Source: Marinifilum fragile JCM 15579 (GTDB lineage: Bacteria; Bacteroidota; Bacteroidia; Bacteroidales; Marinifilaceae). Taken from it: a DNA stretch of 60,253 nt. Location: the NCBI RefSeq assembly GCF_001310955.1, contig NZ_BAZX01000027.1, forward strand, positions 1-60,253, read 5' to 3'. This document shows, piece after piece, positions 27,427 through 35,343 of the stretch. The notes beneath the pieces were generated by a model. It did not search any database, was not told where the DNA came from, and worked only from the letters and a program-made list of their open reading frames with translations. Each line of letters begins with the position of its first letter. The first letter of the stretch is position 1. The position numbers were made by a program, and so were the translations under genes.

Positions 27427-28647
27427 ATGAAGAACTACATCCTAATCTTAATGGCATTATCGCTGTTTTCATGTACATCGAAACAGAAAAAAGTAAGCGA
27501 ATGGAGAGGTGAAAACCGCTCAGGAATTTATGCAGAAACGAATCTTTTAAAAGAGTGGCCAAAAGATGGTCCAAATCTTCTTTGGGATGCAGAAGGAGTT
27601 GGAAATGGTTATGGATCGCCTGTTGTTACTGATAATAACATTTATTTGAATGGAGAGGTGGATAGCATTGCTTATTTAATTGCAATGGATTTGGAAGGGA
27701 AGATGCTTTGGAAAACAGAATTTGGTAAAGATTGGATGAAGAATTTTATCGGATCCCGTTCTGCACCAACTGTTGTTGATAGTTTGGTTTACGTAGCTTC
27801 TGGTTTGGGAGATGTTGCTTGTATTCATGCTGAAACAGGTGAATTGAAGTGGAAAATCAACATGTTGGAAAAATTTGAAGGTAAAAATACACGTTTTGGA
27901 TATTCTCAATCTCTTTTGGTCGATGGTGATTTGGTGTTTGCTGCTCCTGGAGGGAAAGAAAAGAACATTATTGCATTGGATCGATTTACAGGAGAAACCA
28001 AATGGATCAATTCGGGAGTTGGTGAAATTCCTGCATACTGTTCTCCTCTTTTAATTGAATATCCAACAAGAAATATATTGGTAACCTTCTCGGAACATGC
28101 ACTGTTAGCCGTAGAATCTCAAACTGGTAAAACCTTATGGACTCACCAGCAGGATACTACAAAGGGTGATGTAAATGGAAATACACCGATTTTTGAAAAT
28201 GGATATTTGTATTACGTTACCGGATGTGGAAATGGTACTGTGAAATTGAAATTGGAAGATGAGGGTGCTAAAATCACAGAAGTGTGGAGAAATGAAGAGT
28301 TGGATAACATTATGGGCGGTGTAGTGAAGCTTAATGGGAAAATCATTGCTTCGGCACATCGCAAGAAATCTTGGAAGAGTGTTGATGTAGAGACAGGTGA
28401 AACCAGAGATACTTTGAAATTTGGTAGAGGCTCGAGTATTGCTGCCGATGGTATGTTGTATTGTTATAACGAGAGAGGACAAGTTGGATTAGTAGAAGTA
28501 AGTCCTGAAAAGATGGAATTGGTAAGTCAATTCAAAATTACCAAAGGAACCAAAGAGCACTTTGCTCAACCTGTAATTGCCAATGGTGTATTGTATATCC
28601 GTCATGGTGATGCATTAATGGCATACGATATTAAGAAAAAAAGCTAA
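27427..28647 (+). CDS. Lipoprotein PQQ-like beta-propeller protein 6
   Basis: A 406-residue paralog of propellers 1 and 2 with a lipoprotein signal (MKNYILILMALSLFSCTSKQ), so the mature protein begins at Cys16 and is lipid-anchored. The shared motif EWRGENRSGIYAETN follows at once. W-motif blades include TGELKWKIN, TGETKWINS and TGKTLWTHQ. The closing blade, FAQPVIANGVLYIRHGDALM, matches propellers 1 and 2. The same core thus occurs in this cluster as soluble, lipid-anchored and membrane-anchored forms. No heme or catalytic Cys set is visible. Confidence 0.85.
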   Translation: MKNYILILMALSLFSCTSKQKKVSEWRGENRSGIYAETNLLKEWPKDGPNLLWDAEGVGNGYGSPVVTDNNIYLNGEVDSIAYLIAMDLEGKMLWKTEFGKDWMKNFIGSRSAPTVVDSLVYVASGLGDVACIHAETGELKWKINMLEKFEGKNTRFGYSQSLLVDGDLVFAAPGGKEKNIIALDRFTGETKWINSGVGEIPAYCSPLLIEYPTRNILVTFSEHALLAVESQTGKTLWTHQQDTTKGDVNGNTPIFENGYLYYVTGCGNGTVKLKLEDEGAKITEVWRNEELDNIMGGVVKLNGKIIASAHRKKSWKSVDVETGETRDTLKFGRGSSIAADGMLYCYNERGQVGLVEVSPEKMELVSQFKITKGTKEHFAQPVIANGVLYIRHGDALMAYDIKKKS

Positions 28648-28662
28648 TCAAATAATCAAAAT

Positions 28663-29529
28663 ATGAGTAAGCAGATATTTATATGTGGTTGTGAGAAAGA
28701 TGGAAAAATCGAAAAAGAGTCTGTTCAAAAATTGATAGAGACCCTGGAAGAGAAGAATATTGGCTTCACTTATATTGAAGATATGTGTGGCACAATTCTT
28801 AAGAATCCAGATGATTTGGAAAGTCTGTACACAGCTGAAGATGCTGTTGTTTTTGGCTGTCAGGCTCGTGCCATGCAGAATTTGGTTGACAACTCAGGAA
28901 GAAGAATAGAAGAAAGTACAACAACGTACCACCATATTGATGATGACAAGGAGGAATTGATTTCGAGTTTGGAATCGGGAACAGGTGAACCACTCAAGAT
29001 TAAATATTCTGATGATTGGAAACCTTGGTATCCTGTTATTGATTATGAACGTTGCAATGGCTGTAGAAAATGTTTGAACTTCTGTTTGTTTAGCGTTTAC
29101 TCTGTTGAAGATGATGGAACAGTTGTAGTATCGGCTTCGGCAAATTGTAAAGACATGTGTCCTGCCTGCGCAAGGGTTTGTCCACAAGATGCAATCATTT
29201 TTCCTAAACATGCCGAAAGTCCGATTGATGGAGGAGAAGGCGATGGTTCTGAAAATGAAAAAACAGATATCCTCGAACAAATTCAGAATGATGATGTTTA
29301 TTCAGTACTAAGTGCAAGAAGAAAGAATTTTCAGGTGTCATTATTGAAGAAAGATCAATTGCAAATGGCAGAGGAAGAGCGACGAGCTTGTTGCAGCGGA
29401 GCAGATAAGGCGGAAGAGAAAAAAGAAGAGAAATGTGATTGTGACTGCAATTGCAAGGAAGAACCAGAGGCAAGCTGCGATTGTAATTGCGATTGCAAGG
29501 ATGGTGATTCGAATTCATGTTGCTGTTAA
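28663..29529 (+). CDS. Ferredoxin-domain protein with metallothionein-like Cys tail
   Basis: A 288-residue cytosolic protein. Residues 1-120 form an alpha/beta N-terminal domain with conserved-looking Cys (FICGCEKDG, EDMCGTI, VFGCQARAM). Residues about 127-188 are a ferredoxin domain (CNGCRKCLNFC, CKDMCPACARVCPQD), enough for two [4Fe-4S] clusters. A charged helical linker leads to a tail of about 50 residues with 13 Cys: CC, then CDCDCNC, then CDCNCDC, and a terminal CCC. The tail has the look of a metal-thiolate store or a docking or persulfide platform. The gene starts 15 bp after propeller 6 and ends 10 bp before the radical SAM gene. I know no named family with this architecture. Confidence 0.75.
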   Translation: MSKQIFICGCEKDGKIEKESVQKLIETLEEKNIGFTYIEDMCGTILKNPDDLESLYTAEDAVVFGCQARAMQNLVDNSGRRIEESTTTYHHIDDDKEELISSLESGTGEPLKIKYSDDWKPWYPVIDYERCNGCRKCLNFCLFSVYSVEDDGTVVVSASANCKDMCPACARVCPQDAIIFPKHAESPIDGGEGDGSENEKTDILEQIQNDDVYSVLSARRKNFQVSLLKKDQLQMAEEERRACCSGADKAEEKKEEKCDCDCNCKEEPEASCDCNCDCKDGDSNSCCC

Positions 29530-29539
29530 ATAGGAAAGA

Positions 29540-30733
29540 ATGATATTTTCATTAGGATCAAGAATATTACGCACTGTTGATTTAAAGTTGCTTTGGAAAT
29601 TAGGCTACAATCTTGGCTTTAAAGGCATGAAGGCAGTTGCAAAGCATAAAAAGCGTTTAAAGAATGGAGAATTGTATCCGGCTTTCATGATGATTTCCGT
29701 TACGGATAACTGTAACTTAAATTGCCAGGGTTGTTGGGTAACGATTAACAATACTTCCAAGGGAATGGATGTGGAAACACTGGAAAATATCATCAATTCC
29801 AGTAAGAAAAAAGGATCATACTTTTTTGGCCTTTTAGGTGGTGAACCGCTAATGTATCCACAATTAATGGATGTGATCGAACGTCATTCCGATTGTTACT
29901 TTCAGCTTTTTACCAATGGGACTTTGCTGACCGATGAAGTGGCTCAGCGCTTAAGAAAGTTAGGGAATGTTTCTCCTTTGATTAGTGTGGAAGGCTTGAA
30001 GGATGTGAGTGACATCAGAAGGGGAGCGAAAAATGTGTATGGTCGCACCATGACGGGAATAGACTCTGCCATTAATAACAAACTATTTACGGGAGTTGCC
30101 ACCAGTGTTTGTAAATCGAATTTTAGAGATTTGGTGAGCGAGGAGTTTGTGAATTCATGTATCAAGAAGGGAATTCATTACTTGTGGTACTACATTTATA
30201 GACCAGTGGGAGAACGTCCCACCACTGAATTGGCTTTATCGGAAGAAGAAATTCTGGAGCTGAGACAATTCATGGTTGACATTCGTGTAAAAGCACCCTT
30301 AATGATTATTGATACCTATTGGGATGAGAAAGGAAATGCGCTTTGTCCGGGTGCCATAGGTTTATCGCACCATATTAATCCATATGGAGATATTGAGTTT
30401 TGTCCGCCAATACAATTTGCAGGTGAAAAAATTGAGGCGGATTCCAATATTCCTGAATTAATTGAAAATTCAAAATACATTTCAGGCTTAAGAAATGGGA
30501 TAACTGATTGTACACAAGGATGCATTTTGTTGGATGATCCAAAGCAATTACATACCATGCTGAAAGAGGCTGATGCTTACGATTCATCGAAAAGAAGCAA
30601 AGCATTCGAAGAATTACAAAAAATGAAGCCATGTGCTGGTCATCATATCCCGGGAAAAGAAATTCCCGAAAAATCGTGGGTATACCGATTTGCAAAGAAA
30701 TATTCATTCTTTGGGTTTGGAGCATATGGATAA
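29540..30733 (+). CDS. Radical SAM enzyme
   Basis: A 397-residue radical SAM protein. The [4Fe-4S] motif is C58-NLN-C62-QG-C65, after the block MISVTDN. The SAM-binding segment is GLLGGEPLMYP. A C-terminal SPASM-like part has Cys at NALCPGAIG, IEFCPP, TDCTQGC and KPCAGHH, so one or two auxiliary clusters are likely. It lies 10 bp after the Cys-tail ferredoxin (a plausible electron donor) and ahead of isoprenoid genes. By analogy with HpnH, which adenosylates hopanoids, it could modify the cyclised lipid. The sequence itself does not look like a clear HpnH, so that role is inference only. Confidence 0.85.
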   Translation: MIFSLGSRILRTVDLKLLWKLGYNLGFKGMKAVAKHKKRLKNGELYPAFMMISVTDNCNLNCQGCWVTINNTSKGMDVETLENIINSSKKKGSYFFGLLGGEPLMYPQLMDVIERHSDCYFQLFTNGTLLTDEVAQRLRKLGNVSPLISVEGLKDVSDIRRGAKNVYGRTMTGIDSAINNKLFTGVATSVCKSNFRDLVSEEFVNSCIKKGIHYLWYYIYRPVGERPTTELALSEEEILELRQFMVDIRVKAPLMIIDTYWDEKGNALCPGAIGLSHHINPYGDIEFCPPIQFAGEKIEADSNIPELIENSKYISGLRNGITDCTQGCILLDDPKQLHTMLKEADAYDSSKRSKAFEELQKMKPCAGHHIPGKEIPEKSWVYRFAKKYSFFGFGAYG

Positions 30734-30742
30734 ATGATTATT

Positions 30743-30806
30743 GTAGAGACGCACGGCCGTGCGTCTGTACAAGGGAAAATCAATAACGGCCGTGCGTCTG
30801 TACAAG
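30743..30806. repeat. Palindromic GACGCACGGCCGTGCGTC element and partial copy
   Basis: A near-perfect palindrome spans 30743-30770 (GTAGAGACGCACGG then CCGTGCGTCTGTAC). A 21-bp part of it is repeated exactly, at 30753-30773 and 30786-30806, 33 bp apart. Palindromes of this GACGCACGGCCGTGCGTC type recur in Bacteroidota gaps, from general experience. It is GC-rich against an AT-rich background and lies between the radical SAM gene and the polyprenyl synthase gene. Confidence 0.75.
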
Positions 30807-30840
30807 AGGAAATATAGAAGATTACGATAATGAGATTGCA

Positions 30841-32421
30841 ATGATATTAAGGAAAGATCAGATAAATACCAATTTAGGAAATGCACTACCACAAACTCCT
30901 GAGAAGCTAAAGCAAATCAGGGATTTGATACGTGATTATGCTGCTGAAACGGAAATTATTCCTCCTTTGCAGGAATCGGAGGTGATTTTTCATTCAGGAG
31001 AACTAATTAAAATGCATCCTGAATTGTTTTTGTATCAGAAATTACTGGCTGTAATGATTAATAATTTTGCATGGCAAAATATTGTAGCTGGTATTCCTTT
31101 TAATCGTCGAATACTATTGTTGCCAAAATGTTTTAGCCATGCCGATTGTCCTGCAAAGTTCGATGAATTGGGTTTACTCTGTGAGCAATGTGGCAGATGC
31201 GATTTGGCTGATATTATTTCCAGAGCCGATGATTTGGGCTATCATACCATAGTAAGCGAGGGAACAACATCAGCAAGTGTGTTGCTTTCATCTGGTCAGG
31301 TAGAGTGTATAATTGGTGTAGGGTGTTTACACTCATTCGAAAAATCTTTCCCTTTGGCGGTTAAAGAAGCTGTTCCATCCATTGCAATTCCATTGTACAA
31401 TAACAACTGTAAAGATTCCAAAGTCGATGAGATTTGGTTGAATGAAGTTCTTGCAGTAAGAAAAGAAAGCAATTGGCATGGTTGGATTGATTTGGACCAT
31501 CTGAAGAAAACTGTAAAATCATGGTTTAGCAAGGAAAAATTGCAGGAGTTTTTTGATTACAAAGACGGTACCGTAGATATTGCAATTGACTGGATTGAAA
31601 AAGATGGGAAGCGTTGGCGTCCTTTAATGATGACTGCAGTTTATGATGCCTTAAAAGGAAAATCGGGAGAATACAACGAAACCATTCAAAAATTAGCTGT
31701 TTCTATAGAGTGCTTTCATAAAGCATCTTTGGTGCACGATGACATTGCCGATGATGATGATAAGAGATATGGTAAACCTAGCTTACACAAGGAGTTCGAT
31801 GTGCCTGTTGCTTTAAATGTTGGTGATTTAATTGTTGGATATGGTTACCAAATGATTGCTGAATCAGGGGCTAAGCATATTAAAAGTTTGCTAAAGGTAG
31901 CTTCTCGTGCTCATCGCGATTTGTCTTTAGGACAAGGTGAAGAGTTGCTTTGGAGATCGAATGGTAAACTGCTTAATCGAGAAGAAATCATTCGAATATT
32001 TAGTAATAAAACTTCACCAGCCTTTGAGGTGGCGTTGCAATTTGGAGCGATTCATGCCAATGCAGGAAATGATGTTATCGAAGTGATTACGGAATACAGT
32101 ACAGCGCTTGGCATTGCTTATCAAATTAATGATGATTTGGATGATTTCAGGCAAAATGAAATTGCCAGTGGATTTAATACGGTTCAACCCTCTATGATTT
32201 CATGTATACTGAATGAAAAGTATCCCCAGAAGATGAAGGAGTGGAGGAAAAATCAAAATTCAGATATTCTGAAATGGGATGAAACCAAAGAGGCAATACA
32301 AGAAGCAGAAGAAATGCTGAGCGAGTACAAATACAAAGCAATGAAAAGCCTATGCATGTTGTCCAATTCAAATTTAAAGATATTATTAACGCGATTATTG
32401 AATCGGATTGTACCTGAATAA
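30841..32421 (+). CDS. DUF116-polyprenyl synthase fusion
   Basis: A 526-residue two-domain protein. Residues about 85-200 are DUF116: LLPKCF, C103, then C114-x2-C117-x2-C120 (LCEQCGRC), a G(T)TSASVLL segment and IIGVGCLHS. DUF116 is an uncharacterised Cys-rich, presumably Fe-S domain. Residues about 245-520 are a trans-polyprenyl diphosphate synthase: GKRWRP for IPP, first Asp-rich motif DDIADD at 300-305 and second DDLDD at 431-435. Positions 4 and 5 before the first Asp motif are Ser and Ala, not aromatic, which suggests a product of C20 or longer. It would make the linear prenyl diphosphate for the two genes that follow 2 bp and about 50 bp downstream. A redox or regulatory role for the DUF116 part is inferred. 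Confidence 0.85.
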   Translation: MILRKDQINTNLGNALPQTPEKLKQIRDLIRDYAAETEIIPPLQESEVIFHSGELIKMHPELFLYQKLLAVMINNFAWQNIVAGIPFNRRILLLPKCFSHADCPAKFDELGLLCEQCGRCDLADIISRADDLGYHTIVSEGTTSASVLLSSGQVECIIGVGCLHSFEKSFPLAVKEAVPSIAIPLYNNNCKDSKVDEIWLNEVLAVRKESNWHGWIDLDHLKKTVKSWFSKEKLQEFFDYKDGTVDIAIDWIEKDGKRWRPLMMTAVYDALKGKSGEYNETIQKLAVSIECFHKASLVHDDIADDDDKRYGKPSLHKEFDVPVALNVGDLIVGYGYQMIAESGAKHIKSLLKVASRAHRDLSLGQGEELLWRSNGKLLNREEIIRIFSNKTSPAFEVALQFGAIHANAGNDVIEVITEYSTALGIAYQINDDLDDFRQNEIASGFNTVQPSMISCILNEKYPQKMKEWRKNQNSDILKWDETKEAIQEAEEMLSEYKYKAMKSLCMLSNSNLKILLTRLLNRIVPE

Positions 32422-32423
32422 AT

Positions 32424-33398
32424 ATGACATTGTCCAAAAAGTCAGTTAATTGTAACCAAGTTATACTAGAATTCTTGTTAGGAGCCAGAGAAGCTTTAAG
32501 CGAGGATGCTCAAAATCATATTATTTCGTTTTTACGTTCCCAAAAATGTGAATCAGGAGGATTTATCGATAAGGCTGGCAAATCAGATTTGTACTATTCG
32601 GTTTTTGGATATACGCTTGCTTTGGTTTTGGATTTGAAATTGAATATAGCTGATGAGAAAAAATATCTGAAGCAATTTGAACAACAAAATCTTGATTTTG
32701 TACATTCAGTATGTTTGGTAAGGGCTTTCTATTTGCTTCACCTTATTGATTTAAAACAAAAAACAGTATTTAAGTCCACCAAATATTTAAGAATAGGATT
32801 TGCTAAAGATTTAATAATAGGAAAATTGGTCAAAAGAACGATGATTGATTGTTCAGAAGTACTGTGGGAACTGGAAAATTATATCGCAAAAGATGAAGGT
32901 TACAATCACAATAGAAAAGACGCAGAACACTCTACCGTTTATGCCAATTATTTAATGTGGACTTTATATCAAGATTTGCAATTAGAAGAGGATACAATTG
33001 AGGAAATTCAAAATGCAAATCAGTCATTAATATTGGAGAATGGTTCTTATGCGAATGAAAATAACAGTTCAGATGGGGTAACTTCAGCTACTTCTGCTGG
33101 TATGATTATGAATTTGGATCATGGAAAAAGTAAAGATTGGTTACTTCAAATGAGATCGAAAAGAGGTGGATTTATGGCTGCTAAAGATGTACCTGTTTCT
33201 GATCTTTTATCAACAGCAACTGCATTGTTGGCTTTGAAATTGTCTGGAGAAAATATGGACTCGTTTGCCGAAAATTCCTTAAATTTCATCAACCTTCATT
33301 GGGATGAGTCAGGAGGCTTTTTCGGTAGCATTGCTGATATGTCCTGTGATGTGGAATATACCTATTATGCTCTTCTGGCTTTGGGTGTTTTGTCTTAA
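32424..33398 (+). CDS. Prenyltransferase-like alpha/alpha toroid protein
   Basis: A 324-residue protein of the prenyltransferase/squalene-cyclase (alpha/alpha) toroid class. Repeats carry the G-G-F/Y-type core (SGGFIDKAGK, NGSYANENNSSDGV, GGFMAAKDVPVS) and a C-terminal DESGGFFGSIADMSCDVEYT block, like the last repeats of protein prenyltransferase beta subunits. It lacks DxDD. It starts 2 bp after the polyprenyl synthase. It may be a partner or half-barrel of the downstream cyclase, or a prenyl-binding protein. No clear zinc site was seen, so transferase activity is uncertain. Confidence 0.72.
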   Translation: MTLSKKSVNCNQVILEFLLGAREALSEDAQNHIISFLRSQKCESGGFIDKAGKSDLYYSVFGYTLALVLDLKLNIADEKKYLKQFEQQNLDFVHSVCLVRAFYLLHLIDLKQKTVFKSTKYLRIGFAKDLIIGKLVKRTMIDCSEVLWELENYIAKDEGYNHNRKDAEHSTVYANYLMWTLYQDLQLEEDTIEEIQNANQSLILENGSYANENNSSDGVTSATSAGMIMNLDHGKSKDWLLQMRSKRGGFMAAKDVPVSDLLSTATALLALKLSGENMDSFAENSLNFINLHWDESGGFFGSIADMSCDVEYTYYALLALGVLS

Positions 33399-33452
33399 TT
33401 AGGACAAACCCATTTATGAAAGAGATAACCAATTGCTAAATTGAACCAGATC

Positions 33453-35260
33453 ATGATTTCCAATTACAACCACATGCAAAACCTAAAACAAAGACTAGAT
33501 ACTTATATCCTTTCTCTTCGAAATGAAAATGGATATTGGGATGGAAAATTATCTAGTAGTGCATTGTCAACTTCAGTAGCGGTTTTTGCATTGTGGAAAT
33601 ACGATAAAGAGAAATACGACATTCATATCAACAAAGGGTTGGTTTGGTTGGTTAAAAATGTCAATTTAGATGGTGGCTGGGGAGATACCATAAGAAGCAA
33701 AAGTAATTTAAGTACTACTTTGCTTACATGGGCTTGTTTTTCGATTGCCAAAGATCGTCCTGAGTTTGCTGAATGCATTCATAATGCTGAGAATTGGTTG
33801 ACTGATCGTCTGAAAAGATTGGATCCTGAATCGATAAGTACAGCCATACTGAATCATTATCAAAGTGATCAAACTTTTTCGGTACCTATACTTTCCATGT
33901 GTGCACTTTCGGGAAGGTTAGGAGAAGATGGTTGGAAGCTGGTTCCGCAACTTCCATTTCAAATGGCGGTTTTCCCAGATGAACTTTTCAAGTTTTTGAA
34001 TTTGTCAGTGGTAAGCTATGCTATCCCGGCATTAATTGCCATTGGTTTGGTAAAGGCACAAAATAGTAAGCTAAATAAGTTAACAAAGAAGCTGAATCAA
34101 TTGGTAAAACCTAAAGTTTTAAAGATTCTATCTGAAAAACAGCCTGGCAATGGAGGTTTTTTGGAAGCTGCGCCTTTAACCGGTTTCGTTCTAATGAGTT
34201 TGATTGGAGCAGGAGAGCGGGATATAGAAGTTTGTCAGAAAGCAGCAAGCTTTTTGATACATTCGATTCGTGAGGATGGATCCTGGCCTATTGACACACA
34301 TTTAGCAACTTGGGTAACTTCTCTGTCTATAAATGCTTTGGATAATAATATGTTAACTGAAAATGCTGATAAAGAGAAGCTTGTTTCATATTACCTTGAT
34401 TATCAGTTAAAGAATATTCATCCATTTACAAAGGCAAAACCAGGAGGTTGGGCATGGACTCATTTACAAGGAGGAGTGCCGGATGCCGATGATACTTCGG
34501 GAGCATTGATTGCTCTGCTTAAATTGAACGAATGTCAGGATATTCCCATTGAGACGATAAAAAATGGTGTGAATTGGTTAATTGATTTGCAGAATATTGA
34601 TGGAGGATTACCTACTTTTTGCAAGGGGTGGGGAAAATTGCCTTTCGACTGTTCTTGCCCTGATATTTCAGCACATGCTATAAAGGCATTATCTCTTTGG
34701 CGGGATAAATTGGATGTAGATACCATAAGTAAGGTAGATAAAAGTATCCAGAAGGCATGGAGATATTTGCAAAGTTCACAACTCGATAATGGCTCTTGGT
34801 TGCTTTATGGTTTGGAAATGAAGACGATTTGCAGCATGAAAATCCTGTGTATGGGACCTCAATAGTGTTATATTCTATAAGTAATTTAAATCCAGATGTT
34901 TTAAAAGGTTTACGTAAAGTTAAAAATAAGGCTCAGACCTTTCTGCAATCTGTTCAAAATGAAGATGGCGGATGGGGAGGAAACGCAAATCTGATCTCTA
35001 CTATTGAAGAAACTTCTTTGGCAATTCGTGCTTTGGCTTGCATGTATAATCAGGAAGAAATAAGTAATGGATTGAAGTGGTTACAAGCTCATCTGCCTAA
35101 TGATTTGAATGACATCAAAGCTACCCCAATTGGATTGTATTTTGCCTCACTTTGGTATTTCGAAGATATGTATCCTTTGGTATTTGCAAGCTCTGCAATG
35201 AATGAAGTAGAAAAATCAATCGCGAATTGCGAATTAATAATTACGAGCGAAGCCTTTTGA
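33453..35260 (+). CDS. Squalene-hopene-cyclase-like class II terpene cyclase, frameshifted
   Basis: The start at ATG 33453 is used. The protein reads through QW-type repeats (NGYWDGKLSSSALS, DGGWGDTIR, NGGFLEAAPL, DGSWPIDTHLATW). It then has the catalytic acid motif D344-A-D346-D347 in GGVPDADDTSG, and KGWGKLPFDCSCPDISAHA. The frame is lost just after NGSW at about 34799. Adding one G gives GSWVALWFGNEDD, and the other frame continues with NPVYGTSIV and EDGGWGGNAN to 35260. The restored protein of about 600 residues is close to squalene-hopene cyclase length (about 630). DxDD means protonation-initiated cyclisation of a polyprene. No transmembrane helix is seen. It is the last gene of the cluster, and its substrate is unknown. 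Confidence 0.82.
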
Positions 35261-35301
35261 GGATCGCTTTAAGTGAGATATGTAAGAGTTAAATCAAAAA
35301 A

Positions 35302-35319
35302 GGCGCGATAATTCGCGCC
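35302..35319 (-). terminator. GC-rich hairpin terminator
   Basis: GGCGCGA (35302-35308) pairs with TCGCGCC (35313-35319) around TAAT. On the minus strand the stem is followed by TTTTTT, so it terminates the exonuclease-like gene. It may also stop the opposing terpenoid operon. Confidence 0.8.
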
Positions 35320-35343
35320 AATATTAGTCATACCAATTGTTCA

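Noticed and set aside
12323..28647. Propeller genes as true PQQ-dependent alcohol dehydrogenases
   Set aside because: They are mostly about 370-415 residues long, lack CxxCH heme sites and show no vicinal-Cys catalytic set; only the PQQ-like fold is supported.
29540..30733. Firm call as HpnH
   Set aside because: The radical SAM core is clear, but the flanking sequence is not recognisably HpnH; only the context suggests a terpenoid substrate.
33453..35260. Programmed ribosomal frameshift in the terpene cyclase
   Set aside because: No slippery heptamer or following pseudoknot is evident at 34799, and the same one-G defect occurs in unrelated genes.
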